Below the pieces are notes generated by a model. It saw nothing but the letters and a program-made list of their open reading frames with translations, was not told the DNA's origin and did not search any database. From Lachnospiraceae bacterium (GTDB lineage Bacteria; Bacillota; Clostridia; Lachnospirales; Lachnospiraceae): 64,000 bases of DNA. The DNA lies in contig SVEF01000012.1 of assembly GCA_015057585.1 (NCBI GenBank), positions 34,415 through 98,414 on the forward strand, read 5' to 3'. Below, piece by piece: positions 17,082 through 25,878 of this stretch; position 1 is the stretch's first letter; the number at the start of each line of letters is the position of its first letter. A program made the position numbers and the translations under genes.

Positions 17082-18393
17082 CGTTGCCTCCTTCACTAAT
17101 AATCGACTCTAATATTGAGGAGAAGTCAACATCCTTTATCGCACCGTATTGATTGATAAAGTAATTTTTCATATAATCCTCACCTTTCCGCACTCCGCGT
17201 TCGCCAGAGGTCTTGAAATCAGAAAGGGCATAATGTTCACTTACATGAGTATTATCATCGCGCTCTACAAATTTAATTTCATCACGTCGAAACAAATTTG
17301 CATTTAAGAAAATCGGATTATGTGTATTAAAAATCAACTGTGCATGATGAATATTAATATCATCATTATGGAAAATGTTAATAATATTCATAAGCGCCAT
17401 TGGATGAATAGAAGCATCAAACTCATCCATCACCAATGTTCCGCCATCTATTAAAGCATCAATAATTAACGGAAACTCGTTAACAAATCGAACTGTTCCA
17501 TATGACTCATACATTTCAGCCGGAAGTACAACTTTCAAATCTCCATCTCTAATAATCGAACTTAACACTGTAGTTTCATTTTCTTGAGAAGCAACATATC
17601 CTAATGCATTAGAGTGTATACCAAACTCTTTTGCCACATCTGTTAGAGTTCTTTCAACATAAAACTTTTTGCTTTCCAAGTCAGAATATTCACGTAACAT
17701 TCTAATAGAATCCGAGCGATAAATAACCGTAAGTTTATTCTGAAACCAATTTAAAATTAAAGAAACCAGTTCTTTTGCAAAAATAGTTTTAAAACCATTT
17801 GTTAAGAACAATTCTTCTTCATTTAAACCGCTTACTGCAATTTCCTTTGCACTTTCAATGTTTTGTCCAATTTTATCATTTAAATACTTGTTCTTAACGT
17901 TTTCGATATTTACAACAATATCTTTTCCACGCTCATAAACTACTGCGTCATTGATTTTTAAAACCTCATTATGAATATATCGATTAAACTTTCTATCTAA
18001 AAAGGAACCCAATTGCAGTTCTAAATTATATTCAATCAATAACCCTTGTTCGATAAATTTAATACCGAAAAGTGTTGGAACATTTTTTTCTCCTCTGAAA
18101 GGTATCAACTCCAATATATTAGTGGCTTGGTTCAATGTATCTTCATTTGTATTTCTGATATGTCCCCTTAGAACAATTTGTTTCATTACATCCATAGCAC
18201 CTATAAGATTTGTCTTTCCCGAAGCATTCGGACCATATATTACGGCAGAAGACAAAACACGATGCTTTTTTCCGGATATTGTTTGCTCAAACACACTATA
18301 GTCCAATCCCTTTTGTTTTGGTGCTGCTGTCATCGAAAAGATTGTTTCATCTTTAAATGACTTGTAGTTTCGTACATTAAATGCTAGTAGCAT
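17071..18393 (-). CDS. RloA-like AAA ATPase (AbiLi-type, OLD/SMC-like)
   Basis: A 440-residue ATPase, start MLLAFNVRNYKSFKDE at 18393 with GGAGGTG upstream. It opens like many defence ATPases, with Walker A YGPNASGKTN at ~53-62. The Walker B/signature part is near the C-terminus (GGTLVMDEFDASIHPM), followed by LIFNTHNPIFL with the switch His. This is the AAA_15/AAA_21 class found in OLD, PtuA, RloA and AbiLi proteins. It overlaps the RloB gene, so the pair is probably translated together. It likely senses phage infection or DNA damage and activates the RloB partner; that role is inference from the family. Confidence 0.85.
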   Translation of the reverse strand: MLLAFNVRNYKSFKDETIFSMTAAPKQKGLDYSVFEQTISGKKHRVLSSAVIYGPNASGKTNLIGAMDVMKQIVLRGHIRNTNEDTLNQATNILELIPFRGEKNVPTLFGIKFIEQGLLIEYNLELQLGSFLDRKFNRYIHNEVLKINDAVVYERGKDIVVNIENVKNKYLNDKIGQNIESAKEIAVSGLNEEELFLTNGFKTIFAKELVSLILNWFQNKLTVIYRSDSIRMLREYSDLESKKFYVERTLTDVAKEFGIHSNALGYVASQENETTVLSSIIRDGDLKVVLPAEMYESYGTVRFVNEFPLIIDALIDGGTLVMDEFDASIHPMALMNIINIFHNDDINIHHAQLIFNTHNPIFLNANLFRRDEIKFVERDDNTHVSEHYALSDFKTSGERGVRKGEDYMKNYFINQYGAIKDVDFSSILESIISEGGNDGN

Positions 18394-18587
18394 GAATACA
18401 CCTCCATTTTGCATAAAATTTGCAAATTCAATTATTTTATACTACTATTATACCAGGTTGTCAACATTTCATTCGTTAATTTTGCAGAAATATTGCAAAA
18501 TCTCCACATGATTTGATTTGTGTCAGAAGTGCTGTCACAAACTAAATCCTCTCCTCTATCAATAATATCATTTGGTTCATATACAAA

Positions 18588-18745
18588 TAAAGGCCCGATT
18601 CCTACGAACCAAGCCCTTTACTTTCATATTAAGGATAGCTGACAACATATCACCTATTGCCGAGCGTTCATGGTATGTTTTACGTCCCCCACTAGGGAAA
18701 GAGGTTCTATCCGGATGAGCCTCCCAAAAGATTTCTCTTTTCACT
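18588..18745 (-). ncRNA. Structured RNA candidate ending in an intrinsic terminator
   Basis: In the 379-nt gap between the RloA gene and the upstream membrane-protein gene no protein is supported. On the minus strand GGATAG (18707-18712) pairs with CTATCC (18633-18638), enclosing a second helix AACATA/TATGTT (18674-18679 with 18644-18649). A terminator follows (AAAGG...CCTTT, 18589-18619) with a U-rich tail. A TATACT box at 18748-18753 could be its -10. I cannot assign it to a known RNA class from memory; it could also be a complex 3' UTR of the upstream gene. Confidence 0.45.
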
Positions 18746-18772
18746 TATAGTATATGCAACAATGTAAAAAAA

Positions 18773-19270
18773 TCATTTCAACCATTTTTTGTGTACATAT
18801 ATCCAAAACAGAACATCCAAAATCAAATAAACACATACAAGCAAGGAAAAAACTATTATACCTGTTAAAAAATTAGCCATAAATGATGCTTCTTTTTCTA
18901 CAGAAATACCAATTGCCACAACAAACGGAAGTATTATGGTTGCAAAGGCCAAGATTTCTGCTTGTAATGGCTGAAACGATTTTAAATAAATAATTTCGCT
19001 CTCTAGTTTAAATTTCCGTTCCGCAGTTCCCACACTACTTATGTAATCTATATAATCATTTCTTAGGTTTTGATTCTTGGTTCTACCCTTATAAACCAGT
19101 TTCAACACAATAACTGTGGGCACACCCATTAAAATTATATAATGTACGAATGGGGTTTGAAAAAGATTTGCGATGGTACTTGTTATAAAATAGCACGGAA
19201 AAAACACCCCAAGTATCACAAAAAAGAATCCGATTATTAAAAACAACTTTTTTAAATATAACTTAAGCAT
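18773..19270 (-). CDS. Small membrane protein of unknown function
   Basis: A 165-residue protein with about four hydrophobic segments in two pairs: LFLIIGFFFVILGVFFPCYF and YIILMGVPTVIVLKLV near the N-terminus, and LAFATIILPFVVAIGISV and FLTGIIVFSLLVCVYLILDV near the C-terminus, separated by a charged cytoplasmic stretch (RTKNQNLRNDYIDYISS). GGAGA precedes the ATG at 19270. It begins 2 nt after the stop codon of the upstream lipoprotein gene, so the two are an operon. No family recognised. Confidence 0.75.
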   Translation of the reverse strand: MLKLYLKKLFLIIGFFFVILGVFFPCYFITSTIANLFQTPFVHYIILMGVPTVIVLKLVYKGRTKNQNLRNDYIDYISSVGTAERKFKLESEIIYLKSFQPLQAEILAFATIILPFVVAIGISVEKEASFMANFLTGIIVFSLLVCVYLILDVLFWIYVHKKWLK

Positions 19271-19272
19271 AT

Positions 19273-20409
19273 TTATTCTCCCATCTTAGAATATTCTACA
19301 CATAAAATCATTCCATTGTTATCATGGATATTACTGGTATCGCCCATACCAATGTAGAAATTTTCCTTTTGACATACTATACTCAGCGGCGGTACATCAT
19401 AGACGAAATTAAATATCTCATAAAAATTTGTGATAGCCTGTCCGTCATTTCTATAAACGGAAACCTTATACTTTCCATCGTCCTGCTTATTGGCACATAA
19501 TGCATACAAGTAGTTTTCATCCGTACAGATATCATATACCACCTGCTCATTCGGAAAGATCATTCGTGTAAAATTCGTCATATCTTCCGTTGCATACAGA
19601 TAACCGGTTGTAAAAAACATATTGTCTTTGAATTGTGTTTTTCCGGTTATTATGTTGTTCGTAAATTTAATTTGATGAATTTTTCCATACCATTGATTAT
19701 CATATACAAACTTACCATTTTCATATCTATAGAGATCATAGGTGACTTCGGTATCTCCGTACATAAACACTGCATACAGTTTGTCTTTCATAACAAACAA
19801 ATCATAAACTCTTACTTTCTCGCTACCTGTGGTGTCTAACTTTTCGTCATCCTTATAGAATACAACATTTTCAAAGGTTTCTCCGTTATCTTTTGAATAC
19901 ACGACAGGATATGAACCTCTCAATACGCCCAATCCGCCAAATATCATTCCGTCAAATTCTATAATATCAAATGTATGTAATCCACCTTCTATATTCCGTT
20001 TTTTTACCCATTGATTACCATCCAAAACATAATAATTTCCCAACGTCCAGTCTTCTTGCGGATCTATGCCGGGAACGACAAGCCTATTATTAACGACACA
20101 AAATCTATCGATTTCTTCTTCCGATAAAGTACCACTATTAGACCAAGTATTCTTATACATATCATAGCACCACATATCAACGGGACCAGCATTTGTATCG
20201 TAATCTCCGCTACCAATATATAATTTATTATCATATATTGCCATATCCCAAGGACTTCTTGCCGAAACACCATCCGAATAACGTTCCGATGTGGGTATTC
20301 CCAACTCAATGTAAGAAATAGAATCAATCGTTTTCGTTGCCGAACAAGATGTCATCTTAACACTGGCAATAACACAGAGTGTTAACATCAAACAGCGCGT
20401 TAACTTCAT
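19273..20409 (-). CDS. Putative lipoprotein with beta-propeller-like repeats
   Basis: A 378-residue protein. The signal peptide (LMLTLCVIASVKMTSC) ends in a lipobox-like Cys at about residue 22. The body has recurring short motifs of the type seen in propellers: IYDNKLYIGSGDYD, VVNNRLVVPGID, EFDGMIFGGLG, MKDKLYAVFMYGD, and ENYLYALCANK, spaced ~45-60 residues. AAAGGA precedes the ATG. It is followed 2 nt later by a membrane protein gene. AT-rich compared with the metabolic genes to its right, like the RloA/RloB genes on its left, so this 16.4-20.5 kb stretch may be acquired. Ligand or partner unknown. Confidence 0.75.
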   Translation of the reverse strand: MKLTRCLMLTLCVIASVKMTSCSATKTIDSISYIELGIPTSERYSDGVSARSPWDMAIYDNKLYIGSGDYDTNAGPVDMWCYDMYKNTWSNSGTLSEEEIDRFCVVNNRLVVPGIDPQEDWTLGNYYVLDGNQWVKKRNIEGGLHTFDIIEFDGMIFGGLGVLRGSYPVVYSKDNGETFENVVFYKDDEKLDTTGSEKVRVYDLFVMKDKLYAVFMYGDTEVTYDLYRYENGKFVYDNQWYGKIHQIKFTNNIITGKTQFKDNMFFTTGYLYATEDMTNFTRMIFPNEQVVYDICTDENYLYALCANKQDDGKYKVSVYRNDGQAITNFYEIFNFVYDVPPLSIVCQKENFYIGMGDTSNIHDNNGMILCVEYSKMGE

Positions 20410-20436
20410 ATTTGCATCCTTTCTTCTTTAGATAAT

Positions 20437-20556
20437 CTCAAATGCCGTAGATACATTCTTAGCATTATTATATACATGACGAAATATATACATCTTCATA
20501 CTACAAATGTAGTTTGCTATGCTGACTTCACATGTATATTTGCAATAGCATTTGAG
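20437..20556. repeat. Nested inverted repeats upstream of the lipoprotein operon
   Basis: CTCAAATGC (20437-20445) is matched by GCATTTGAG (20548-20556), ATATACAT (20486-20493) by ATGTATAT (20532-20539), and ACTACAaaTGTAGT is palindromic (20500-20513). The arms nest, so a long stem could form. It may be a regulatory structure or a small non-autonomous element remnant. Confidence 0.45.
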
Positions 20557-20559
20557 GTT

Positions 20560-20745
20560 TCATTTCAATAAAAATTGATAAACTTCATTTAAATCATAAT
20601 AATGCAACTTGGACATAGTAATCGATTTGCACAAAACATTTGACACATGCCCCATGGCATCCTTAATATGTCCCGGTCCAATATTCCGAATCGACATATC
20701 ATACAAACCACTACAATAAGCATAGGCACTCGTCACTGTCCGCAT
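20560..20745 (-). CDS. Doubtful small ORF in a gene-poor gap
   Basis: A 61-residue frame starting MRTVTSAYAYCSGLYD. The stretch GHIKDAMGHVSN followed by a Tyr-containing tail faintly recalls the C-terminal end of tyrosine recombinases, but no Arg/His triad is present. Only a weak GAGAG site precedes it. It may be a fragment of a lost mobile gene or chance. The gap 20410-20871 otherwise holds the inverted repeats, a run of four CTACCT repeats (20764-20800) and a terminator. Confidence 0.2.
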   Translation of the reverse strand: MRTVTSAYAYCSGLYDMSIRNIGPGHIKDAMGHVSNVLCKSITMSKLHYYDLNEVYQFLLK

Positions 20746-20800
20746 GGGACTCTCGCTTTTCAGGATAGGTAGAAAGTAGGTAGCAGGGTAGGTAGGCAGA

Positions 20801-20843
20801 AAAACTAGGGCAAACCTCGCCGTACTACGACTTGGTTTGCCCT
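20801..20843 (-). terminator. Terminator of the GGGtGRT gene
   Basis: Perfect 10-bp stem AGGGCAAACC/GGTTTGCCCT (20834-20843 with 20807-20816), then AGTTTTT on the minus strand, 28 nt after the stop codon. Confidence 0.9.
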
Positions 20844-20871
20844 CTAAAATAAAGGTTTTTGCTATGTTTTA

Positions 20872-21882
20872 TTAGAACTTGCCTGCCTTAGCTGCTTCTT
20901 CGATAGAAACTGCAACTGCAACAGTCATACCAACCATTGGGTTGTTACCTGCACCGATAAGACCCATCATTTCTACATGAGCCGGAACGGAGGAGGAACC
21001 TGCGAACTGTGCATCGGAGTGCATACGTCCGAGAGTATCTGTCATACCGTAGGAAGCAGGACCTGCTGCCATGTTATCCGGATGAAGTGTTCTACCTGTA
21101 CCACCGCCGGATGCTACGGAGAAGTACTTCTTACCCTGCTCGATACATTCCTTCTTGTAAGTACCTGCAACAGGATGCTGGAATCTGGTTGGGTTGGTGG
21201 AGTTACCTGTAATGGAAACGTCAACACCTTCCTTGTGCATGATAGCAACACCTTCGCAAACGTCGTTTGCACCGTAGCAGTTAACTTCTGCACGAAGACC
21301 TGTGGAGTAAGGCTTACGGAATACTTCCTTTACTGTGTTTGTGTATGGATCATACTCTGTTTCAACATAAGTGAAACCGTTGATTCTTGCGATAATCTGA
21401 GCTGCGTCCTTACCAAGACCGTTTAAGATAACTCTTAACTTCTTGGAACGAACCTTGTTTGCCTTTTCAGCGATACCGATAGCACCTTCAGCTGCTGCGA
21501 AGGACTCGTGACCTGCTAAGAATGCGAAACACTCTGTTTCTTCTTCAAGGAGCATCTTACCAAGGTTACCATGGCCAAGACCTACCTTACGTGTATCTGC
21601 AACGGAACCCGGAATACAGAAGGACTGAAGACCTTCACCGATAGCTGCTGCTGCGTCTGCTGCCTTTCTGCAGTTCTTCTTGATTGCGATAGCTGCACCT
21701 ACGATGTATGCCCAGCAAGCGTTCTCAAAGCAGATTGGCTGGATGCCCTTAATCTGATTGTAAACATCAAGACCTGCATCCTTTGTAATCTTTTCAGCTT
21801 CTTCAAGAGAAGCGATACCATAGCTGTTTAATACTGCATTGATTTTGTCAATACGTCTTTCATAAGACTCAAATAAAGCCAT
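20872..21882 (-). CDS. GGGtGRT protein
   Basis: A 336-residue cytosolic protein containing the name-giving motif in SVASGGGTGRTLHPDN. Other conserved-looking stretches are CFENACWAYIVGAAIAIKKN, GLGHGNLGKMLLEEETECF and VSITGNSTNPTRF. This family is common in Clostridia and is nearly always beside the NifU-like scaffold gene seen here, 15 nt upstream, so an Fe-S-related role is suspected, but no reaction is established to my knowledge. AGGAGG precedes the ATG and a strong terminator follows. Codon use looks strongly biased, suggesting high expression. Identity is very firm, function open. Confidence 0.93.
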   Translation of the reverse strand: MALFESYERRIDKINAVLNSYGIASLEEAEKITKDAGLDVYNQIKGIQPICFENACWAYIVGAAIAIKKNCRKAADAAAAIGEGLQSFCIPGSVADTRKVGLGHGNLGKMLLEEETECFAFLAGHESFAAAEGAIGIAEKANKVRSKKLRVILNGLGKDAAQIIARINGFTYVETEYDPYTNTVKEVFRKPYSTGLRAEVNCYGANDVCEGVAIMHKEGVDVSITGNSTNPTRFQHPVAGTYKKECIEQGKKYFSVASGGGTGRTLHPDNMAAGPASYGMTDTLGRMHSDAQFAGSSSVPAHVEMMGLIGAGNNPMVGMTVAVAVSIEEAAKAGKF

Positions 21883-21897
21883 TATAGTTTCCTCCTC

Positions 21898-22605
21898 TTA
21901 CTTAATTTCCTTGTCAGTTCTTGGGTCAATAATCTTAACCGCATCAGCTACACGACCGTACTGGCCACAAGCCTTTTCGTAAGCGGTGTTAGGGTCATCA
22001 CCCTTCTTGATGAAGTCTGTCATCTTACCAAGGCTTACGAACTTGTAACCGATAATCTGGTTCTCTTCGTCAAGAGCGATACCTGTTACATAACCCTCTG
22101 CCATTTCAAGGTAACGAGGACCCTTCTTTAAAGTACCGTACATAGTACCTACCTGGCTTCTTAAGCCCTTACCTAAGTCTTCAAGACCTGCACCTACAGG
22201 AAGACCGTTTTCAGAGAATGCGGACTGTGTTCTACCATAAACAATCTGTAAGAACAGCTCTCTCATCGCTGTGTTGATAGCATCACAAACTAAGTCTGTG
22301 TTTAATGCTTCTAAAACAGTAAGGCCCGGAAGAATTTCTGCTGCCATAGCTGCAGAGTGTGTCATACCGGAACAACCGATTGTCTCAACCAGTGCTTCCT
22401 GAATGATACCTTCCTTAACATTCAGTGTCAGCTTACAAGCACCCTGCTGTGGTGCACACCAGCCGATACCGTGTGTCAGACCGGAAATATCCTTTACTTC
22501 TTTCGATTTTACCCATTTTGCTTCCTCTGGAATAGGCGCTGCACCATGATGCACACCCTGAGCTACTGGGCACATTTCTTCTACTTCATGTGAATAGATG
22601 ATCAT
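21898..22605 (-). CDS. NifU-like iron-sulfur cluster assembly scaffold protein
   Basis: A 235-residue protein starting MIIYSHEVEEMCPVAQG at 22605, 7 nt after AAAGGAGT. Cysteines in GIGWCAPQQGACKL and in LVETIGCSGMTHSA, with another in DLVCDAINTAM, match the NifU/IscU N-terminal scaffold fold although the order is specific to the subfamily paired with GGGtGRT. It is the first gene of the two-gene operon. Role as Fe-S scaffold is family knowledge; the dedicated client (probably GGGtGRT or its pathway) is inference. Confidence 0.88.
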   Translation of the reverse strand: MIIYSHEVEEMCPVAQGVHHGAAPIPEEAKWVKSKEVKDISGLTHGIGWCAPQQGACKLTLNVKEGIIQEALVETIGCSGMTHSAAMAAEILPGLTVLEALNTDLVCDAINTAMRELFLQIVYGRTQSAFSENGLPVGAGLEDLGKGLRSQVGTMYGTLKKGPRYLEMAEGYVTGIALDEENQIIGYKFVSLGKMTDFIKKGDDPNTAYEKACGQYGRVADAVKIIDPRTDKEIK

Positions 22606-22750
22606 GTTTGGGACTCCTTTCAATCCATCTTTTGGTTTTCCAGCAGAAAAAAATCTTTTGTTATGTTTTTAACAAACTTCCAAATCGACATTTTTCTGCA
22701 CTGTACCTATTCTCGCACAAAAAACCGATTTCGTCTATACCTTTTCACAA

Positions 22751-22790
22751 AAAAATTTCAACCGGCGGAATTTTTCTCTTCTGCCGGTTG
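22751..22790 (-). terminator. Terminator of the 5'-nucleotidase gene
   Basis: Stem CAACCGGC/GCCGGTTG (22783-22790 with 22759-22766) followed by AAATTTTTTT on the minus strand. Confidence 0.9.
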
Positions 22791-22806
22791 AATGTTTCAT
22801 ACTAAT

Positions 22807-24789
22807 CTATACTTTCTTCTTCAATCTTTCTTTTTTTTCTGCAATCCTTCTCTTAGAGGCTTTTTTGCATGCCTTTACAATCAGCATAACAATTATCACT
22901 AAAAGAATCAGAACAAACAAAACTGCGCCAATGATAATAAAGAAGAACTTACTCGGTTCTTTCAGCAAATCACCAAGTTTTTTGCTGTCTTCGACTATTT
23001 TTCTGCCCTCTTCCTTTGCGTATCGAGAATCCACGTTTGGTACACCGTTTCCGTCCGTGTCCTCAAAGGATTCCATATAGCGGGCGATGGCTTCCCATGC
23101 CTTTACTTCGCGATTTTCAGTCTTTACAATATACTGCCCGTAATCGGTTATCTTATTGCCGTCTGCATCCTTTGGCTCTAACCGGATAAGTCCGAACGAC
23201 ATATCGGTTACGGAGCCTAACAGCTTTGCGCTGTAAAGGTCCGACACAACGCGGTATAATTTATCATCTTCCAATTCCTTGTCTTCGCCGCCCAATGTTA
23301 CCAGGCGGGCATCATAAGATTTACTTAAAATCAAACGGTTCGGATTATATGTCCACTGTAGCCCCGAAGTATACAAACGGATATACGGAACCAACGTAGA
23401 AAGTGAAGCATCAATTTCTCCAATTAACTTCAACTCTTCTCCGGTCAGGTACACACTAAGAATCGGATAGCCTGCCAGTCCGTCCTCTCCGATTCCGAGA
23501 GAAAATGAATTATAGACATCTTCCACTGTTATATTACCAATCGGATAAGACTCCCTGACCAAACCGGCGGGAACCACTGCCACATCCACCGGTACACCAT
23601 CCCATTCCGGCAGGCTTTCTACCGTATAACGGTAGGAATCTGCAATAATACTGCCCAGATTTAACTCTGTATGCTTGGAACCGAGGTCTCCTGCCGAAGC
23701 AAACTCTACGGCATTTTCTGCCAGCACCTGGATTCTGGTATATCCATAACGCCCCAGATAATTGACATCTACCATAGAGATATACTCATCTATCATTTTC
23801 TGAGTTTCCTCATCCTGAGCGATGTCATCAGAAATCGCATGTAACCGGTATTCTGTCAAATTCCATCTGCCGTCTTCCTTCTGCGAAAGCGAAATCTGTC
23901 CGAGATACTTACCATATTCTCCACAGGAAACAATATAGGTATTTCCGTGAATGATTGGCTCAGAAAGCTTGGTATGAGTATGTCCGCTGACAATCACATC
24001 AATCTCCGGAACACTCTTCGCGAGAATTTCATCTTCCGACGCAGATGCCTCTTCCCATGTGCCACTGTGGGAAATACAGACAATGATGTCGGCATTTTCT
24101 TTGGCCTTAATCTCTGCCACTGTTTCTTTTGCCGCTTTCACCGGATCTTCAAATAGTAATTCACTAAACGGTGCACAGTCGAGGGCATCTTTACCAAAAA
24201 TCCCGAATACCGCAACCGTGACATCACCCTTTTGGAAAATCTCATACTCTTTTGTCCCGTAGGCTTCCAATGCTGCAAGCAGGGCACTTCTTGCTTCACT
24301 CTCCGGCTGTGCCTTGGTAGCTTCCCAATCAATATTGGAAATAATCATCTCAGGAACCGGATCTCCGCTATTCTTTGCCGACATCAGGCAGTTTGCAAGT
24401 CCGTCCGGTCCATAGTCAAATTCATGATTTCCAAGCGTTGTTGCCGCAACACCGAGCACACCCAACACACGAAGTTCTGCCGCATCGGTTTCAAATACCG
24501 ACTGCACTACCGTTCCCATTGAAAAATCCCCGCCGTCCAGAAACAGAGTGTCCGGATTCTTTTTCATCTGCTCTTTTACCAGCGTCATGATTCTGGACAG
24601 ACCGCCCACACTGAAATTTTTTCCGTTTTCTGATGCAGTAAATGGATTCAGATGCGAATGTATATCATGTACAAACAGCAAATCAAATTTCTTTGCCTCC
24701 TCCTGTGCCGATGCAGAAAGCGGAAAAGCCACTGCCAACACCGTCACTGCTGCCAATACCATAGCCAATAGACGTTTTCTCAAACTCAT
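22807..24789 (-). CDS. Membrane-anchored 5'-nucleotidase / metallophosphoesterase
   Basis: A 660-residue surface enzyme. Start MSLRKRLLAMVLAAVTVL at 24789, with GTGAGG upstream; a signal peptide ends near AFPLSASAQ. The metallophosphoesterase domain has FVHDIHSHL, LDGGDFSMG, TLGNHEFDYG (the metal-binding D-x-H, GD and GNHE signatures), CISHSGTWEE and VIVSGHTHTK. A 5'-nucleotidase C-terminal domain (~380-570) follows. A C-terminal hydrophobic helix (FIIIGAVLFVLILLVIIVML) and a Lys/Arg-rich tail anchor it. It probably removes phosphate from extracellular nucleotides for salvage. Single-gene unit with its own terminator. Confidence 0.9.
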   Translation of the reverse strand: MSLRKRLLAMVLAAVTVLAVAFPLSASAQEEAKKFDLLFVHDIHSHLNPFTASENGKNFSVGGLSRIMTLVKEQMKKNPDTLFLDGGDFSMGTVVQSVFETDAAELRVLGVLGVAATTLGNHEFDYGPDGLANCLMSAKNSGDPVPEMIISNIDWEATKAQPESEARSALLAALEAYGTKEYEIFQKGDVTVAVFGIFGKDALDCAPFSELLFEDPVKAAKETVAEIKAKENADIIVCISHSGTWEEASASEDEILAKSVPEIDVIVSGHTHTKLSEPIIHGNTYIVSCGEYGKYLGQISLSQKEDGRWNLTEYRLHAISDDIAQDEETQKMIDEYISMVDVNYLGRYGYTRIQVLAENAVEFASAGDLGSKHTELNLGSIIADSYRYTVESLPEWDGVPVDVAVVPAGLVRESYPIGNITVEDVYNSFSLGIGEDGLAGYPILSVYLTGEELKLIGEIDASLSTLVPYIRLYTSGLQWTYNPNRLILSKSYDARLVTLGGEDKELEDDKLYRVVSDLYSAKLLGSVTDMSFGLIRLEPKDADGNKITDYGQYIVKTENREVKAWEAIARYMESFEDTDGNGVPNVDSRYAKEEGRKIVEDSKKLGDLLKEPSKFFFIIIGAVLFVLILLVIIVMLIVKACKKASKRRIAEKKERLKKKV

Positions 24790-25033
24790 GCAGATATCCT
24801 CACTTATACCCTTTTTTATTTGGTTAATTATAACACAAACACGGGATTGGAACAATTTTTCTCATGTACACGGGACTAATTTCCCATGGTTGTCAGAATA
24901 TACTGCCATATAATGTAAAGTTTTGTATAAAAAAGGTCGATATAAGTCGAAAGTAAACATTTGTAATTTTTTGATAATTATTCTAAGATAATGGATTGTG
25001 TAAACGTTATATATGTATCGGAGATAAAGATAT

Positions 25034-25477
25034 ATGGTTTATGAAATACAAACGATTGATATTTTAAATCAGCTTGGAGCCAACAAAAAATATAAAGGTT
25101 ATACTTATATCATATCAAGTATCCTTTATATCAACGAAAGAAGCGAAATGCCCGTTCTGACCAAGATGCTATATGTTGATATTGCAAAAAAATACAATAC
25201 ATCTGCTCAGTGCGTGGAAAAGAACATTCGCAAGGTTATTGAGAACATCTGGGAGAACAAACATAACGAACCTCTGAAAAAATCTATTTTCGGAGAATAT
25301 CAGAATACAAGGCCGAGTAATTCTGAATTTTTACTGTCACTGCATCAATATGCCTCCACACACGCAACAAGAGAAATCTCGAAAGAAGAATATTCATTTG
25401 TATGCCCTGCATCAGGAACTGATTGTGAGTTCTGCAGCCAATTAATCCATGAAATTTTTAGTAAGTTTATCCGTTAA
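25034..25477 (+). CDS. Stand-alone Spo0A C-terminal-domain (DNA-binding) protein
   Basis: A 147-residue protein. Residues ~7-85 (DILNQLGANKKYKGYTYIIS, then IAKKYNTSAQCVEKNIRKVI) match the helical DNA-binding domain of the sporulation master regulator Spo0A, including the helix-turn-helix. There is no receiver domain. The C-terminal part (~100-147) holds three Cys (VCPASGTDCEFC). Upstream sequence has AAGTCGAAAG (about 24944-24953), close to the 0A-box core TGTCGAA, so it may be controlled by or compete with Spo0A. The start has a GGAGA site 9 nt upstream. Regulatory role is inference. Confidence 0.75.
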   Translation: MVYEIQTIDILNQLGANKKYKGYTYIISSILYINERSEMPVLTKMLYVDIAKKYNTSAQCVEKNIRKVIENIWENKHNEPLKKSIFGEYQNTRPSNSEFLLSLHQYASTHATREISKEEYSFVCPASGTDCEFCSQLIHEIFSKFIR

Positions 25478-25569
25478 TTCTTCATGTAGTATCCATCTAA
25501 ACTCATCTAAAAACTACAACCCTCGAAATATATAACCGAACGCAATTTTCTAATTCATGGGGGAGAAAA

Positions 25570-25827
25570 ATGATACAACTGAAAACAGGAGCTGTCTATT
25601 ACACATTGACAACTACAAAACTTTCAACCGAGGACCATATCCCGTACACTGCATACGGAATTGCTGTCGTATCCGGCTCTGAAAGTATCGACGACAAAAT
25701 CGATGAAATTGTCGATGTTTCCACGGATGTCAGCGTGGTTGAAGAAATGGTAAGTAAATTTAACCGTTTTGAACTGCATCCGGTCCATTTCCGCGACGCC
25801 GTATATGATTTTATCTGCAACGGATGA
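25570..25827 (+). CDS. Small conserved protein (DUF6514-like)
   Basis: An 85-residue acidic protein with a strong GGGGGAG site. It contains YTAYGIAVVSG and a C-terminal LHPVHFRDAVYDFICNG, a pattern I recall from the Clostridial DUF6514 family. No membrane segment or catalytic motif. It follows the Spo0A-like gene by ~90 nt and may share its transcript. Function unknown. Confidence 0.7.
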   Translation: MIQLKTGAVYYTLTTTKLSTEDHIPYTAYGIAVVSGSESIDDKIDEIVDVSTDVSVVEEMVSKFNRFELHPVHFRDAVYDFICNG

Positions 25828-25832
25828 TGGAT

Positions 25833-25862
25833 AATAAAAGACCCACCATTACGGTGGGCCTT
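25833..25862 (-). terminator. Terminator of the SDR gene
   Basis: Stem GCCCACC/GGTGGGT on the minus strand (25841-25847 with 25853-25859) followed by CTTTTATT; may also serve the convergent small gene. Confidence 0.8.
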
Positions 25863-25878
25863 CCAAAATATCCTGTTT

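Noticed and set aside
20764..20800. CRISPR-like or satellite repeat (CTACCT units)
   Set aside because: Units are 6-8 bp, only four copies, no spacers.
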